From positions 47,034,984 through 47,098,983 of the forward strand of contig NC_088300.1 in NCBI RefSeq assembly GCF_032854445.1: a stretch of DNA of 64,000 bases. Reading direction: 5' to 3'. Positions 49,059 to 62,399 of the stretch are shown piece after piece. Made by a program: the position numbers and the translations under genes. The notes under the pieces are model-generated. The model was not told the origin of the DNA. It searched no databases and was given only the letters and a program-made list of their open reading frames with translations. This DNA comes from Liolophura sinensis. Taxonomy: Eukaryota > Mollusca > Polyplacophora > Chitonida > Chitonidae. The first letter of the stretch is position 1. Each line of letters begins with the position of its first letter.

Positions 49059-50042
49059 CTGCAAATGAAAGGAGAATGGCTATATAATCACATGTGGAGT
49101 AAATCTCTCTCAGGCGACAACTGATCAAGTACAGCCATTGGACAGACCAAAGAGCAGACTGCTAATGAATGCTAAATAGGAGCAAGTAATAAACGGAGCA
49201 CGGTGGGGGTGAGGAGGAGTGAAAGAAGGGGTGGGGTGTAGAGGAAGCATGTCTTTAACGATACTGCCACACAGTCATCCAAACATCTATAATATGTACA
49301 CATATTCTGACTCAGTACCTGTATGAAATATTTATGCATGCTTTATAGATGTTACATTAACGTATGTAAACCAGGTAAAACAGGAAAGAAACTCATCATA
49401 GCATAGCCAACATGCGTTAAGCCCTTAAAGCATACACTTCAGAGATAACTTCAAAAAATGCATACATGACACCTTCGCTATTAAGCCAGCTCTGTAAATA
49501 TCAAAGCGACATGTCATTCTAAAGGAGCTAGCTTAGATGGGGACCCAGTGGCAGGCTTACATTTCTCCCCCCTCCCCTTCCTGACTCCCTGGGGGAGTAA
49601 TCAGCCTATTTACAGGTTGAGGCATGCCAATCAAGCACATGTCAGTTACAATGACTTTCACAAAGTGAACCTCTTACCTACACAAGCCAACCTGAGGTAA
49701 CATGTCACTATTATTCCCCTCATAATACCTGTGTGCTAAAACTGCACCCTCTTAATACTGCTGTAAATACACTAGTTTCTCAACCAGATCTAGAACAGTT
49801 TTTAATAGCTCATCAACTCACTCACATATACTCATTACATGTATATGGCTCATATATGCGTAAGCCTGTATGCCCACATCATGTTTTTTTCTAAATTATA
49901 TCTTGTTTCTTTCTTTAAAATTATATGACCTTATTTTTGATATACATTTTTTTTAACTTTTTTTTTACATAAATTTTCTCTGCATGCTCCTAATCTTCAG
50001 CGATTTGTATCAAATGTTTGTACTGTCCCCATAACACTTCTG

Positions 50043-50062
50043 TATATATATATATATATATA
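50043..50062. repeat. (TA)n microsatellite
   Basis: A TATATATATATATATATA run of about twenty bases. Confidence 0.9.
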
Positions 50063-52337
50063 TTCAATTAACTCATACCATTGTTGAGTGAATAATGTAA
50101 CAATGGGACAAATGTTCACACTTCCTCAATCTGGGTATCACAGAAGTAAGACCCATTAGCCTATCTTTGCATTGTATTATATTTACATAAATGTATTATA
50201 CATTAATAAACCTAGTGCCTTAATTTCACAGACCACACACATGCATACAAGTAACACATACATGTACTATACATATACATGATCTGCGAAGCTATGTATT
50301 TTGTATTTGTACAAAAGTTTCATACCATATAGTATGACACTTTAATACAAATACAAAAAAAAAAAAAATACCACTAGAAAGATGTGCAAAATTCTAACAA
50401 ACTAATTAATAAATCTTCATAAAAGTACAAACCAGAAACTGGTGCATGCACACTTTCTAGAATTAATTTGAACAAAGATAATTGGTACATGAATGGTGTA
50501 TATGGTATTTAAATAAAACTGCCTTCTCTTTTCAACACAGATAGGATGAAAAATAAGACATACATGTGAAGTACACATGAGCAGAAAGTTCTCATCATGA
50601 AGTACAAAATATACAATTAACATACCCACACACATGTATGCCTACTATCCACCCAGTATAAGGACACAATACAGTTCCAAAAGTCAATAAATCTTCTATC
50701 AATTGTTTCCTAAAAAAGAAAGACAATTCAATGGTTTACCATTGGTATCAGTGTTAGGGATGTCCTAGCCTTTAGACTACAACTTCAACCTGTTTGTTAA
50801 GGTAGAGCCTGTGTGATTCACATCCTCTTCTGAATCAGTCCAGCGAAGTCTGTAACAGAGTTAACAATGGGAATGGGGAGAGGGTTGTCAAGGTAAGGCA
50901 GAGCTCAGGTAACACTCAGGTGGTTACTCCTCGTTACTGGCACCATCTTCCCAGCTGCCCGACAACTCTATACATCACACATCTATGCTTATTGCACAGC
51001 CTATGTTTACTCAAGTTTTTGTCCAGGTTCTTGTATAGGGCTTTAACAAATTAGGTCTGGGTCGTTTTACTGGATGGACGATAGGCTGCAGTTATGTAGC
51101 ATTGTCTAGTGTACACGTGGACAGACATACAATGCGAATATCATTTCTATTTTTCATGTCGTTAAATATTTAATGAGTGAATAACTGACAGAAAACTATT
51201 TCCATACTTGTTACCAGTACAAGCAGGTACTTAGTGCAGGTACATGTATCTAGAATGGATATCATCCACATTTAATTCACAATAAATTGCTACAGACAAC
51301 ATTGTAATACAAACATAAAAATAAGCAAATTAACTCCACAGAAATTCATTTTCACGATATATTTCAAAATTAATCTCCAATTTAATTAGTCCTTTCTCAG
51401 GAGAATTATGCCAAATGAGACACAAATAAATTTATGTAGCATATTTTCTAGAAATGAATCAATTTGCTTATTTACTGTGCTAAGCTGTACAGTGGATCAA
51501 CTAAACACAAATTTCAGTCCATGACTAGGTTATTCATTTTGGCTGTTTCTGACAGTTCTTATGATATAAGAAAGGTACTTACAGGTTTGTTTGGAAGGTA
51601 GGATGATATCCTAGGGAAAATTTCAGTAAATGTTCAGGAACAATACGGTGCCTTCATTAATTCATAAATTGTTTGAAAGTATTTATTAATCAAATACTTA
51701 ATTAATTATTAATTTAAATAATCAAAGTTTCTCAATTACATAAATCAATCACATCATAATAACCACTATCGGTATGTGACCTTGTCTCACAATTACATGC
51801 AGGAATTCACATAACCCACACAACACGTGAGTTGCGTTATATAATTAACTCTGCTTTCTCTTGACAACGATTGCAGGGAATAACTCTCAAAACTTTTCTT
51901 CTTTCACCAACTGTTCGAAAATGATCAAACACTGATTTATTGAGCCGTGATTTGAAAAATTTAATTCGTTTAAAATAAAATCAAATCTAAATGAGTGATG
52001 TAGATCGATTTCGATGAAAACCTCTTTGATTTATGTGCATAAACGAGATTAAGCTGTTCATGCAGCCAAACCTGTACTACAGGTCTGTGCATGATGTCAA
52101 TGTCCATATCATACCTAGACAATGGGTAAGAATGGCCTCAGTGACAATCAAAGTGTGTCTTATCACTATCTTCATCATCTTGATATTAATTGTCAAATCA
52201 TTATGTACCTGACCATGTAACTTCTTTACAAAACACAACATTCCTGAGACTTAAGGATGTTAAAAAAATACCACTTCAACTCAATAAGCATTTTTACATC
52301 AAACAAATGCCTGTCATGTTGGCTGGTATTAGACCTG

Positions 52338-52355
52338 TGTGTGTGTGTGTGTGTA
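52338..52355. repeat. (TG)n microsatellite
   Basis: A GTGTGTGTGTGTGTGTGT run, a simple dinucleotide repeat. Confidence 0.9.
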
Positions 52356-53308
52356 TCCCATTGTGAATTTCACAACTGTATACCACACCAGAAAAAATTA
52401 GGCCTATCCTGAAAGTTAAAAGCCTTGAGTACATTTCATCCAAATTCCAAAGATTGAAGTTATCACTGAGATCTGGTATTCAATTCTATTCCGGAGTTGA
52501 TCTTCCCCTTGATATTTGGTGTTTTAATTGTTTAACTGCCTCAGGCAAAAAAAGCCTTTGTAGAAATTTAATTGTGTCACACATCTTAGAAGTTGTCTTC
52601 ATGAATACATGTATTCTATTTGTACATGTACATTAGTGAAGACACAGTGCAGATAAACTTGATCAGGTCTCTGACCTTTTTATACATAAGTTGATGCACT
52701 AGACAGTAATTTATATATACATGTATACATAAATGTATGTATATGATTTAATTATGGACTAATCTTTAGATTTTATTAATTCCAAGTTTACCAAAATGTA
52801 TAATTTTATAATCAGTCCGGAAAGATTAATGTATGTATCATACATTTATATCAAGTTAGTATCTTATTAAAAATATTAAAGTACATGTAAATCACCCATA
52901 GTTTTGTGAAATTTTTCACAGCAAGACGATTTACTGGTGAAAAATTCCATAGAATTATAGGTGATTTACACTCCTTCAGTATACATGTAAAATGCTTATC
53001 AAATTTTACCTGTACATATATGCCCACGTGACATGCATGATTACCAAAGTTTCTGAATTACACTACATCTACAGTGTTAATTATGTACAAATACTCCAGA
53101 CAGCAGAGTCAATGGGTGCAAATAACAGAATTCCAGACTTACTTAATCAGCTTATTCAGCCAAGGTACCTTGGTAAGGGGCCAGCAGCACAATGATATCC
53201 AAATAAATAGCTTATATACATACATGTACAAATTGTACATGTAGCCAGTGCCTGTGTAGGAATCCAGTGCCTGTGCTATGTTCTGTGTATCTGCATGAAC
53301 ATAGCACT

Positions 53309-53334
53309 GGGGACGGCAGGGGTGGGGGTGGGGG
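53309..53334 (+). other. G-quadruplex motif
   Basis: Four G runs of 4, 4, 5 and 5 bases separated by ACGGCA, T and T. This is one of the strongest quadruplex-type motifs possible by the standard run-and-loop rule. It lies upstream of the coding start on the strand opposite the gene. Confidence 0.75.
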
Positions 53335-53983
53335 TCAGTATAATGTGACATAGACATCTACCAAAGTCAGCAACACACATGTACAATCTTGCAGTAAGCC
53401 AACTGGCACTGCCACAGTCAGGTACAAGTGTAGTCCGCTCCAAGCGACATTCAAAAGAGCAATCAATAATTGATTTAACCCAACCAAGGTACACAAACTG
53501 AACAGTTCCAGATAAGACGGTGTACATAACACAAAGGCCAGGTTAAGCCACTGCAGTCTGTGGCTGATTTGGATCATCAATCTACTGCAAACTTTGGTTC
53601 TCTGAGTACAAAGGTCTTGTCTAGGAAATGAACCATGTAAACCCATTTACAGTCCACCCCTTCGACCTTTAACCAGTTCAACTTCATCGGGTTTGCACTG
53701 ACCATGTCTAAACCAGAGAAGTCAGGCTTATCTATGTCCACTTAACACTACCTAGAGGACGGAATGGGGATAGATATCACAGAAAAGCTCCACTTCATTG
53801 AACTTGAGGTTAGATTAGGTGCAAAGGCATTGGCTTCTATTTAAACTGTCAAGCACCCTTCTTACACCCCTTTAGAGTTGCCCAATGGGTAATGTTCAGA
53901 AATGAGGTACATATATGCCTGCAGCTTCTATATGTCCTGAAATTACATAGTATAACACTTTCTAGACTACTAAATGAGCTTGA

Positions 53984-54116
53984 ATTTATTTATTTATTTG
54001 ACTGATGTTTAACACCATATTCAAGAATATTTCATTTATCTGATGGAACCACAATTATGGTGGGAGGAAATCGGGCAGAACCCAGGGGGAAACACAGGAT
54101 CATCCGAAGGTTTATT
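53984..54116 (-). repeat. SINE family A copy
   Basis: (TTTA)n, GACTGATGTTTAACACCATA, TTCAAGAATATTTCATTTAT, ATTATGGTGGGAGGAAATCG and GGCAGAACCCAGGGGGAAAC follow the family order. The part beyond the GGTT block is missing. Confidence 0.88.
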
Positions 54117-57100
54117 CAGCTCAAATAGTAAGTAATACTAGCAGTACATTTATAAATGGAATGAAAACAGTGTTGCTTAAAGGATACCAAAGATTTTTAG
54201 TAAAAAACTTTGAAGTCCATACATGTGCAAGTCAAATCAAATTTTCGATATTTCCCCAGGATACCTCCAATTTTTGCCATTCATTAAACATTAGACTCAT
54301 ACATGTACAACATTTTTGGCGTTAAAATTATTCTAAAGTCTGAAAATTTCATATTTCAGCCTACTTTACATGTATCAATTTCAGGGACTGTATTACCTGT
54401 GTTGAACAGTAGCATGTGCACAAATAAGGCTGATATATTAGGAAAGGTATCATTTGGGCTATTCTAAATAAAGAAACATCCGGATGGATTTGCTCTGATC
54501 CATTATTTGCCATAAATTTCTGTTATAGCCTCCTAATTATCGTTCTGGATATACAGATTCCAATCCCAATGACTGGTGCTTTCCATCATCTCAGGTTCTT
54601 AGGCCACCGACTGACTGATTGTGACATGCATACTGCATAATATTTCCCATAATTCCTCAGTGTCAGATTATCTATTTTCAGTAACATCTTTCCAGCTGCC
54701 AGATAAACATGTCAACCAGAGTAAATACAACTACACAAGCTACCATATAACACAGTGGCATACTTATCACTATTTATCTTCTTCTCATAATACCAGAAGT
54801 CCATTACCTAGAAGTATGCAACTTCCTGACACCTAGTCTCCACAGAACAGTACACATATGACGTCATTTGTAGAAGCTCTCGCCACCTGGTGGAGAAATA
54901 TGCCAACCTCTTGGGTGGAAATTGCGAACTGAATTATGGGAAATCTTACTGCAAATGGCTGCTACAAAAACTAGCCATACCTTGAAACTGAAACACAAAT
55001 ATTTAAAAACTACGACTTTAATAATCATTGTTGGGACGCAGTTATAAACCCAATGACTATTTTCATATTTCCAAGCAACTCTAAGACAATTAAAGAAATG
55101 TCTGTTGTTGTAATTTTTTAAAGTCTATTTCAAAATAACTGCATTTTGATCCCACCATGCATCAGGCGTTTCTTGAACGTTAGCTGCGCAATAGAGAGAA
55201 AAAAAATACATGGCTGCTCAGATATGTGACATGTGTTAGAGTTGGAAGAAAAGTGTAAAGTGCCATGGAGACGAGCTATAGGGATGCTGCATACTTCTAG
55301 GTAATGGACTTCTGATAATACAGATTAAAACTCTAAAAGAAATGAACTTCGACTTCTTTACATCTAACCATCTTCATTATTCCACAATGAATCTTTTACT
55401 GCCTGTATATTTGCTAAGTATATTAACAGTATTAAAGAAGTTTTCTTTCTACACTAACATACAATTCATTATACGTGTACCTCTAACATGTACATCAACA
55501 TTGTATTATCATACCTCACATGTCTATCAGGTAAACTGCATTTGTCTAAAGGGGTTTACGCAGTTCACGTCTGATCACCTTTAGGAGTAATCCACACCTG
55601 TGAGATTCCAATCAACTCATCAGGTATATACATACATGAAGTACGCATTCTTTGATCATAGGTGTGAGACTAGTCGTCTGAATATTAAACTGGTGAACCG
55701 TGATTTTCCAATCAAGAAACATCTTGTATGTCTTCATTCAGAGTACGCAAAACATAAATTACATGGAACAATAATGAAACATTTATTAATGAAACAAATG
55801 TGTTTTCTTGTTATTAAAAAAGACATCATGTTTCATCTGTTAGCTCTAGGTTCAATGGCTTTGGAGCCACACACCCCTAATATAACAATAAAATGAAAAG
55901 ACAAGCGTATGCTCTGATGAGTTATTTCTTAGAAAGAGCTGTGTATAATCATGTTCAAATAATTAATCTAATAGATTTTCCCGGAGATTTTCTAACTCTC
56001 AAATGCTGAATTTCACCAAAAGTTTACCATACCTTATGGGGTCATTAAAGAGTTTTTGATGAAGTTTAATTTCTTCTCTCGATAAAGTTTTGGCACAAAA
56101 AGTATCATTTCATGTGTTCTATGTGCTACTGAAAGCAAATTTTTAAAGGGTAAACTTCATGTGAAATAGATTACATCTGCATTTTACAGTTTGAAATGAG
56201 GAAGAACTAGGGATTATTTCCCAGGTCTAACATTGCACAAGAGTATGAGTAGGATTACAATTAACATTCAGATTGCTATGGACAATCAGATCAATTTTTA
56301 ACCACTTTAAAAATTTACCATCTTCAGCTAGGCAGAAGAGAATGTAAGCTGTTTCTGTAAGAATGTAAACTTCAATATACAAACCCTCACAAATAAACAA
56401 CTTCCATCTCTCTGAAAGAAAACCTGCAGATGGACTAAACTCCAGATATAATTTAGTTGCAAAATTGCCTGAATGCTTTGAGAAAAGACATTATCCCATT
56501 TCTTAAGTTTGCCCATTCCAGGTGTTAAATCTGAATCAACAGGTGATCATACTGGTAAATTTTATACAGCCAGTCAGTAATGATATACACAAGTACGAGT
56601 GTTTAGCATGGCTGTTTAAAGAATTTTGAAAAATGTCAGAAGCAGTAGCGTGAAGATAGCTGGCATTGTCCTAAAGTGAAAGGTTAGTACGGCGGCAGGG
56701 GTCAGGGAGCAGACAGCATTCAGGACACGGCTGGGTAATTCAGGCACTGAGCCTGAATAAATACATCTGTATACAGGGGATCTGAGAGAACCCGCATTTC
56801 TCATCAGGGGAAGGCTTCACACACACCGCTTAACACCTCCACTGTCTTTGTGACAGTGTGCCAAAAATTAGCCTCAAACAAACTGTGAAGTGTATGCTAG
56901 AACAAATGTCACAAAAACAATGAAATTACTGACAACAGGAGGTGAGGGGAAAAATGTGAAAATATTTGTTCTGCTCACAGAAATGACAGGATATACAACT
57001 GAAAATTGTACATGTATTTACTTGTAGTGCTTAAACCCATCCAACTGCAAAATTACTAAAACATGACTCCTTCCCGATTGGCTTATTCATTGAATAAAAT

Positions 57101-57159
57101 ATAGATTCTTCAACACATTATCATCTTTAGCAGAACACTCAATTTGATTATCATTTGTT

Positions 57160-57212
57160 TATTTATGTATTTGTTGGTGTTTGATTTCCATCAATATTCT
57201 GCATTCCTGAGC
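57160..57212 (-). repeat. SINE family A tail fragment (diverged)
   Basis: TTTATTTATGTATTTGTTGG and TGTTTGATTTCCATCAATAT resemble the tail end of the family, after which the minisatellite begins. Confidence 0.5.
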
Positions 57213-57222
57213 TCCAAAAACT

Positions 57223-57790
57223 AGGTGGGGAGATCTACTCAGATATGAGGTGTATGAGAGGAGAATAGGTCAGGGCAAAGGTGAGTGAGTGAGTGGTTGG
57301 GGTTTAACGTCGTACTCAACAATTTTTCAGTCATGTGACGACGAAGGAATCCTTATGGTGTATGTCATTTGCCTCCTTGTCGCTGGACGGATTTCCACCG
57401 CTCTTTTTATCACTGAGACGACTTACCAAAGGCATGTAAGCAGCCCCACCTGAGCCATCATACTGATACAGGTCAACCAGTCGTTGCACTATCCCCTTCA
57501 TGCTGAACGCCAAGTGAGGAAGTTACAACTTCCTCTTTTTAAGTCTCAGGTGTGACTCGACCCAGGATTGATCCTGGATCTACCGCTCCCGAAGCGGATG
57601 CTCTACCAGGGAAAAGGTGGAGGTGGGGAGATCAGCCCAGAGGTGAGGTGAGGTGGATGAGGGGAGAATAGTTCAGGAAAAAGGTGGAGGTGGGGAGATC
57701 AGCCCAGAGGTGAGGTGGATGAGGGGAGAATAGTTCAGGAAAAAGGTGAAGGTGGGGAGATCAGCCCAGAGGTAAGGTGAATGGGGGAAA
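57223..57790. repeat. About 61-bp minisatellite interrupted by a SINE
   Basis: Units with AAAAAGGTGGAGGTGGGGAG, ATCAGCCCAGAGGTGAGG and GGATGAGGGGAGAATAGTTC occur three times at 57611-57790. A related unit (GGTGGGGAGATCTACTCAGA...GAGAATAGGTCAGGGCAAAG) lies on the other side of the SINE at 57223-57280. The array is purine-rich on the plus strand. Confidence 0.9.
57281..57610 (-). mobile_element. tRNA-derived SINE family B, nearly full length
   Basis: On the minus strand it begins with TGGTAGAGCATCCGCTTCGG (A box and anticodon-stem region) and GGATCAATCCTGGGTCGAGT (B-box region), then a body of about 230 bases. It ends in GTACGACGTTAAACCCCAAC and (CACT)n. A minus-strand open frame of 60 codons lies inside it and is not a gene. 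The first bases of the head are missing, so it is slightly 5'-truncated. Confidence 0.88.
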
Positions 57791-59305
57791 AGGGGAAAAT
57801 ACTAATAAAATTAGTATTTTGTGACATTTATTTGCCTTTAAAAATGTACTTCTGTTGACTAAATTTTAGGTCATTTAGGGTATATATTTCTACTAATTTA
57901 TACACTAACTATTCTGGAGATGAAAATATTTAAGTGTATAACTATACTCTAGGGATCACATAAATAAAGCAACAGCTGGTTTTCACATAGATATAATGTT
58001 GCCTTGCTCTTTCTCCTTTCATTTTCAGACATAATTTTTCAAATTCATCAAACCTGGGAAAAAACATAAACTGGCATAACTATGACATAGGCTAAGATAA
58101 GATAAATTATGGATAAGTTTTCTTCAAACAGCAGAACTTCATCCTGAGCATACATAGCTATAGATGTCAGATACATGTATATTATAAAGAACCTATTTGT
58201 CAGCAAAATTACATGGTATTGTATTTCAATATTACATGTATTTCTATTTCATATTCTATCTTATAGTGAAAATAAAATTCAAAGGGGACCAAAAGTGACC
58301 TACTTGCCATGTCTTTAATGTATTCTATACTGATTGGACTATTTATCTGTAGGAAGGCCAAATGACCACCTGAAATACTACATGAAACACTTACGGTATA
58401 AAAAGGGCGCTAGAGCTACATGTTATGTGGTACAAACAGGTTGATCCTTTCAACGCCTAGTACCTATAAAGTGGGGTTAACTGGGGTCATTGCTAGGGTA
58501 ATATATATGTACTACTGCATGGTGTTGGAGAGTTAAATGGAGTTTTGTGAAGAGGTCACTAAGTGCCTAAGATTTTTTGGTATTACGTATGATATTATCA
58601 AATCTAGACACTGTGTTCATGTTTCACAGCATTCTTTTCATAACTTCAGGAAGACGCACATTGTAAATACACAAATATCCATCCAATGTGAATATGTCAT
58701 GTTAAAAAATAGTAAAAAATATGTAAAACTGAACCAAAAAAAAAAAAATAAAAAGTGATTACTCTCTCCTGTCTCTTCGAAAATCTCTACAAAAACTTGA
58801 AAATTATTAGCAGTTTAACTGTAGATCCTTTTTAGCTTATTCTGAAGTTCCATCACTTTTGCATTAGGGCATCATTTGTCAGTATTAGAACAAGATGAGA
58901 AATAAGGCTTAAAAGTCAGTGTTAATATCTAAATCAAGGAAATAGGATATTCTAACTTTGGCTCTATGTGGAACATGTTTTATTACACCTACTGAATTAG
59001 CGGGTGAGATCAATGGAACACCCAGTTCAGCTAATGAAACTGTGTCAAGTATACTATAATTATATAAACCGATAGAGGATATTGCACGGTGAAGACTGAA
59101 TACCATAAATATTGCACAAGTGAGAGGTGGAAACAAAACATCAAGTGGATTCCACTTTTCATGAGGCCTACATTTATGTTATTCAACCTTCACTTTGCAA
59201 TATTCTGTTCATTTTTCATATTTTGATACCACTAGGATTTTGTGTCTTTGAATGTTTGCAGATTGAATGTTTTCACTACAGGCCTTCACAGTCATGTATA
59301 AAGAA

Positions 59306-59362
59306 AGCGTGACGTCGTACAAGACGTCTTGCATGATGTCGTGCCGTGATGTGTGACGTAGG
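59306..59362. promoter_or_regulatory. Cluster of CRE/ATF-like GACGT sites
   Basis: Within 55 bases there are TGACGTCG, the palindrome AGACGTCT, ATGTCGTGCCGTGATG and TGACGTA, with eight CpGs. GACGT cores are the binding sites of CREB/ATF-type bZIP factors in animals. The density contrasts with the AT-rich flanks, and a full CRE follows 0.75 kb to the right. Regulatory function is inferred. Confidence 0.3.
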
Positions 59363-59900
59363 AATGTTCTGCTTAGCACGGATTGAAACGTTATGAAACA
59401 AAATGTTTCTTTTTCGATTCTGCAGTGTCCGGGTGTGAAATATCAAAATGTAATAACAAAAGTGATATATCTAACTAAGTCAGACATCACCTTTATCAGT
59501 GATGGAAAATCCTGATATTTAGGGGGCTTTACATAAATAATAAATGACATAATTTATAAGTATTCTTGACGCGTTTATTAAATGTAAGTTAACGTTAAAG
59601 TCCCCAGGCCTAACTTAAATAAATATCTATCTGAGCTGAGTTATTTTGTTCAGAAATGTCATGTGTCACATGTACTATTACAAGCTTCGCTCTCCTTCGT
59701 CAAAACTCCACAGTGTGTGTTGCCACGCTCTGTTAGTAATGCACAACGACAACACACACTAACAGTGGCAAACATTTCCAGTAAATAGGAGTTTCAGCCT
59801 TTTATCTGACAGAATTTTCACACACAAGATATCCTGTAGTTCATTGAGTAGGTAGACGTCGACTTGTCTTAGCAGATCACCCATTAGCAACGCCATTTAC

Positions 59901-60180
59901 CTGAATTGTTTCGTCAATCTGTTTTCATAAAATCCGCTTCTTCTTCCCTGACATGTCGAGACATCTCATCCCAGGGAGATAACTCTCTGGAGCAACGTAA
60001 CGGTAGTTCCCGGGGGCAACTGTCAAGCTAAAAATGGACAGCGTACCCGGAAAATCTGAAATCAACGATGCATCTCTTTTGATGTGGCATTATGTTTGTG
60101 TGACGTCAGAATGCGTTGCTTTGTTATTGAAATCAAGAATTGAAATCTGGGGGGGAAAACCTATATATGGTTGAGTCATT
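59901..60180 (-). promoter_or_regulatory. Candidate promoter and first exon region of the minus-strand gene
   Basis: CpG density is higher here than in the surrounding AT-rich DNA (CCCGGGGG, AACGTAACGG, AGCGTACCCGG, GACGTCAGAATGCG). On the minus strand an AP-1-like TGACTCA (60178-60172) is followed by a TATATA box (about 60168-60163). About 60 bases downstream is a perfect CRE palindrome, TGACGTCA (60101-60108). A donor-like AATTCAG|GTAAAT lies at 59901/59900 and could end a non-coding first exon. Nothing ties this physically to the KNDC1 exons; it could equally serve an unseen plus-strand gene. Confidence 0.25.
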
Positions 60181-61990
60181 ATATCCCCATACCTGAATTT
60201 ATCCATTTATATTTAAGATCGAAGGCTATAATTTGTTCACCCTTCACACCCATCCTAACCACCGACGTAGATGTACAAATCTAATCAAAAATGGCAAGGG
60301 CATTACATATGCCTATGTAGACCCATATAGACGTGATCTTTGTATTTCCCATACTTTTTGACAGAACAGGTCCGGGGAAAAAAAGTGTCGAAAGCTTCCT
60401 TGAACTATTTGTGGGCCTCCAAATTTCCCAGGATGTGATGCTCAGATTTAAGTGCCACGTGTAAATATAGACATTCAGATATGATGGCGTGTATAATATG
60501 TAATGATTCTATCCACTGGCCTGTGCACTGCGATCTTCTGACATTTTGAGAAGTTTCATAACTTAAAAAGTCACGATGTTTAGTTTTCGGCACTAGAAGC
60601 TGAAATTCTGAAACATTTATTTTTAGACCTTTTTAGAGGCTTTAAAACTATTATTTATTTTTCTAGGATATATTACTTATTTTCTAGGATCCCAAAATAA
60701 TCTCTGAAATTGTACTTCAAACTTTGACTCGTAATTAAATGTTACAGACTGCATAAAAAAAGTCATTTTTCATTTTTCAGAGCACTGTCGCCAATTTTAA
60801 CTGTCGCCAAAAAAATGGCCACAGGTTTCCAATATAGCAATATATCTTTATATAGCTCTACCCTCAAAATACACACGAAATCATATATGACAAGAATGAA
60901 TAATGGTTTGGATGCAAAGGTGGCTCCACTTAATTTTCGTTGCTGTCAATTTAATGCTCTGTATGTGGGCGATGGGGAACTATATGTGCTTACTGAATTA
61001 TTTGATCATATTTAAAATATTTAACTTATTTGACAGCAGTGCCTGTTTTATATTATGTTGGAGGAAACAAGACAGAAAGGAAACTACCACACATGTCCAT
61101 GTGTCACAAACTTTCTCGCTCACTTTGCCTGGCCGGCCAAAAATACACTCTCTATAGTTTCTTGCATTAATGAATAAACCTGTATCTTTTTGCATGTGAA
61201 TACATATAGCGGATTGAAGACGTTCTATCAGACATGCATGCATGCATCATCTTTTCACCTTTACAAGAGCTTCGTCTTTTCTTTGGCTGCATGGTTTAAA
61301 GAAGGGCATGGACAGAACATTTCAACTCGTGCACGATCAACTTGCTTGTGTCACAACTCAAACAAATAAACATGGCGGTTCTTTGATCAAGAGGTTTCTG
61401 AATAAACATTGGCTTTCACGGAGAACACTTTAATGTGGTCTATAATAAGAATTCCACATAATAAAATATTCTGTCCAAACGCTTTTTGGGGATTGTAACA
61501 GCTGCAACACTTATTTCATTGTTTTGTATATACCAACTCCGTCGCATGTGAAACAAAACATATAGAACAAATTTCAAAAGCATTCGAATCGAAACTAAAT
61601 CAGAGCGTATGCATGGAAATTGGGCAACGAAAGTGTTGCAGTGGAATTGAAAAAGTAATCAACATCTCCTTCGATATTCAATCATAGCACCTTTGATGAA
61701 GGTCCACAAATCAATAATATCCTTTTAATCATGTCCATTGGAATGTTAGCTCTCACTAGATAAAAAAAAAGTTTAAATTGATATGTATATATCACTGACA
61801 AGGAGATGCTTATTTCAATTAACCGAAACAATATTGTATGAAACGTCTACAGGGACAAAATATGAAAGAAAAAAAAAAACATTCATTCACTTTTTTAAGT
61901 CATGTGAAAGCTGTAATTTTGGGTGTTTCCGTTTCCATGGGAACAGCGGGGCATATTTCTAGGAGTTATCGTGACAGATTCATTGCTCAA

Positions 61991-62140
61991 AGTAGAGTTG
62001 TCATTCATAGAAGAGTTGTCATTCATAGGAGAGTTGTCATTCATAGAAGAGTTGTCATTCATGGGACAGTTGCCATTCATAGGATAAATGACATTTATAC
62101 AGGATATTTGTCGTTCATAGGTGAGTTGCAAATCACAAGA
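61991..62140. repeat. 18-bp tandem array
   Basis: GAGTTGTCATTCATAGAA recurs about six times, the last copies diverged. With a period divisible by three, both strands stay open (VVIHRR repeats on plus, MNDNSS repeats on minus). This explains the two overlapping frames of 118 and 78 codons. Confidence 0.93.
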
Positions 62141-62399
62141 GAGGTGTCACAGTCCACAACTCTGCATGTTCACGAGATCGGTCCTCACCAATAGGTCCTA
62201 TTTCCACACATAGGCTCCTGGACAATGACTCAAGGTTAGAGAAACTTTCATCAATTAAAGTTTTAATCTTCAATGCTGCTTTGCATCTTTGCCTGTAAGG
62301 GCTCCAAAGCCTGTTCTCTCAGATCATCTGATGCACTTACAGGGTTATGGTCCATAACTATCAAAAATGCTAATTTTTTCCTTGAGTTCATGGGGTATG

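Larger units (their letters stand above)
47973..59900. other. Region upstream of the coding start: 5' UTR intron(s) or intergenic
   Basis: Besides the candidate 5' exon (48889-49058) it contains G-rich DNA at 49203-49250, (TA)n at 50043, (TG)n at 52338, a G-quadruplex motif (53309-53334), a SINE A (53984) and the SINE-in-minisatellite block (57160-57790). Open frames at 53276-53646, 54621, 55342 and 55600 overlap or lack any domain and are taken as chance frames. Confidence 0.65.

Noticed and set aside
53276-53646. Two minus-strand frames of 83 and 103 codons, hydrophobic
   Set aside because: They overlap each other in different frames, have no recognisable domain and no splice or codon-use support.
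57331-57513. 60-codon minus frame
   Set aside because: Lies wholly inside the SINE family B copy.
61838-62194. 118-codon plus frame and 78-codon minus frame
   Set aside because: Both run through the 18-bp array; no start context, splice sites or domain.
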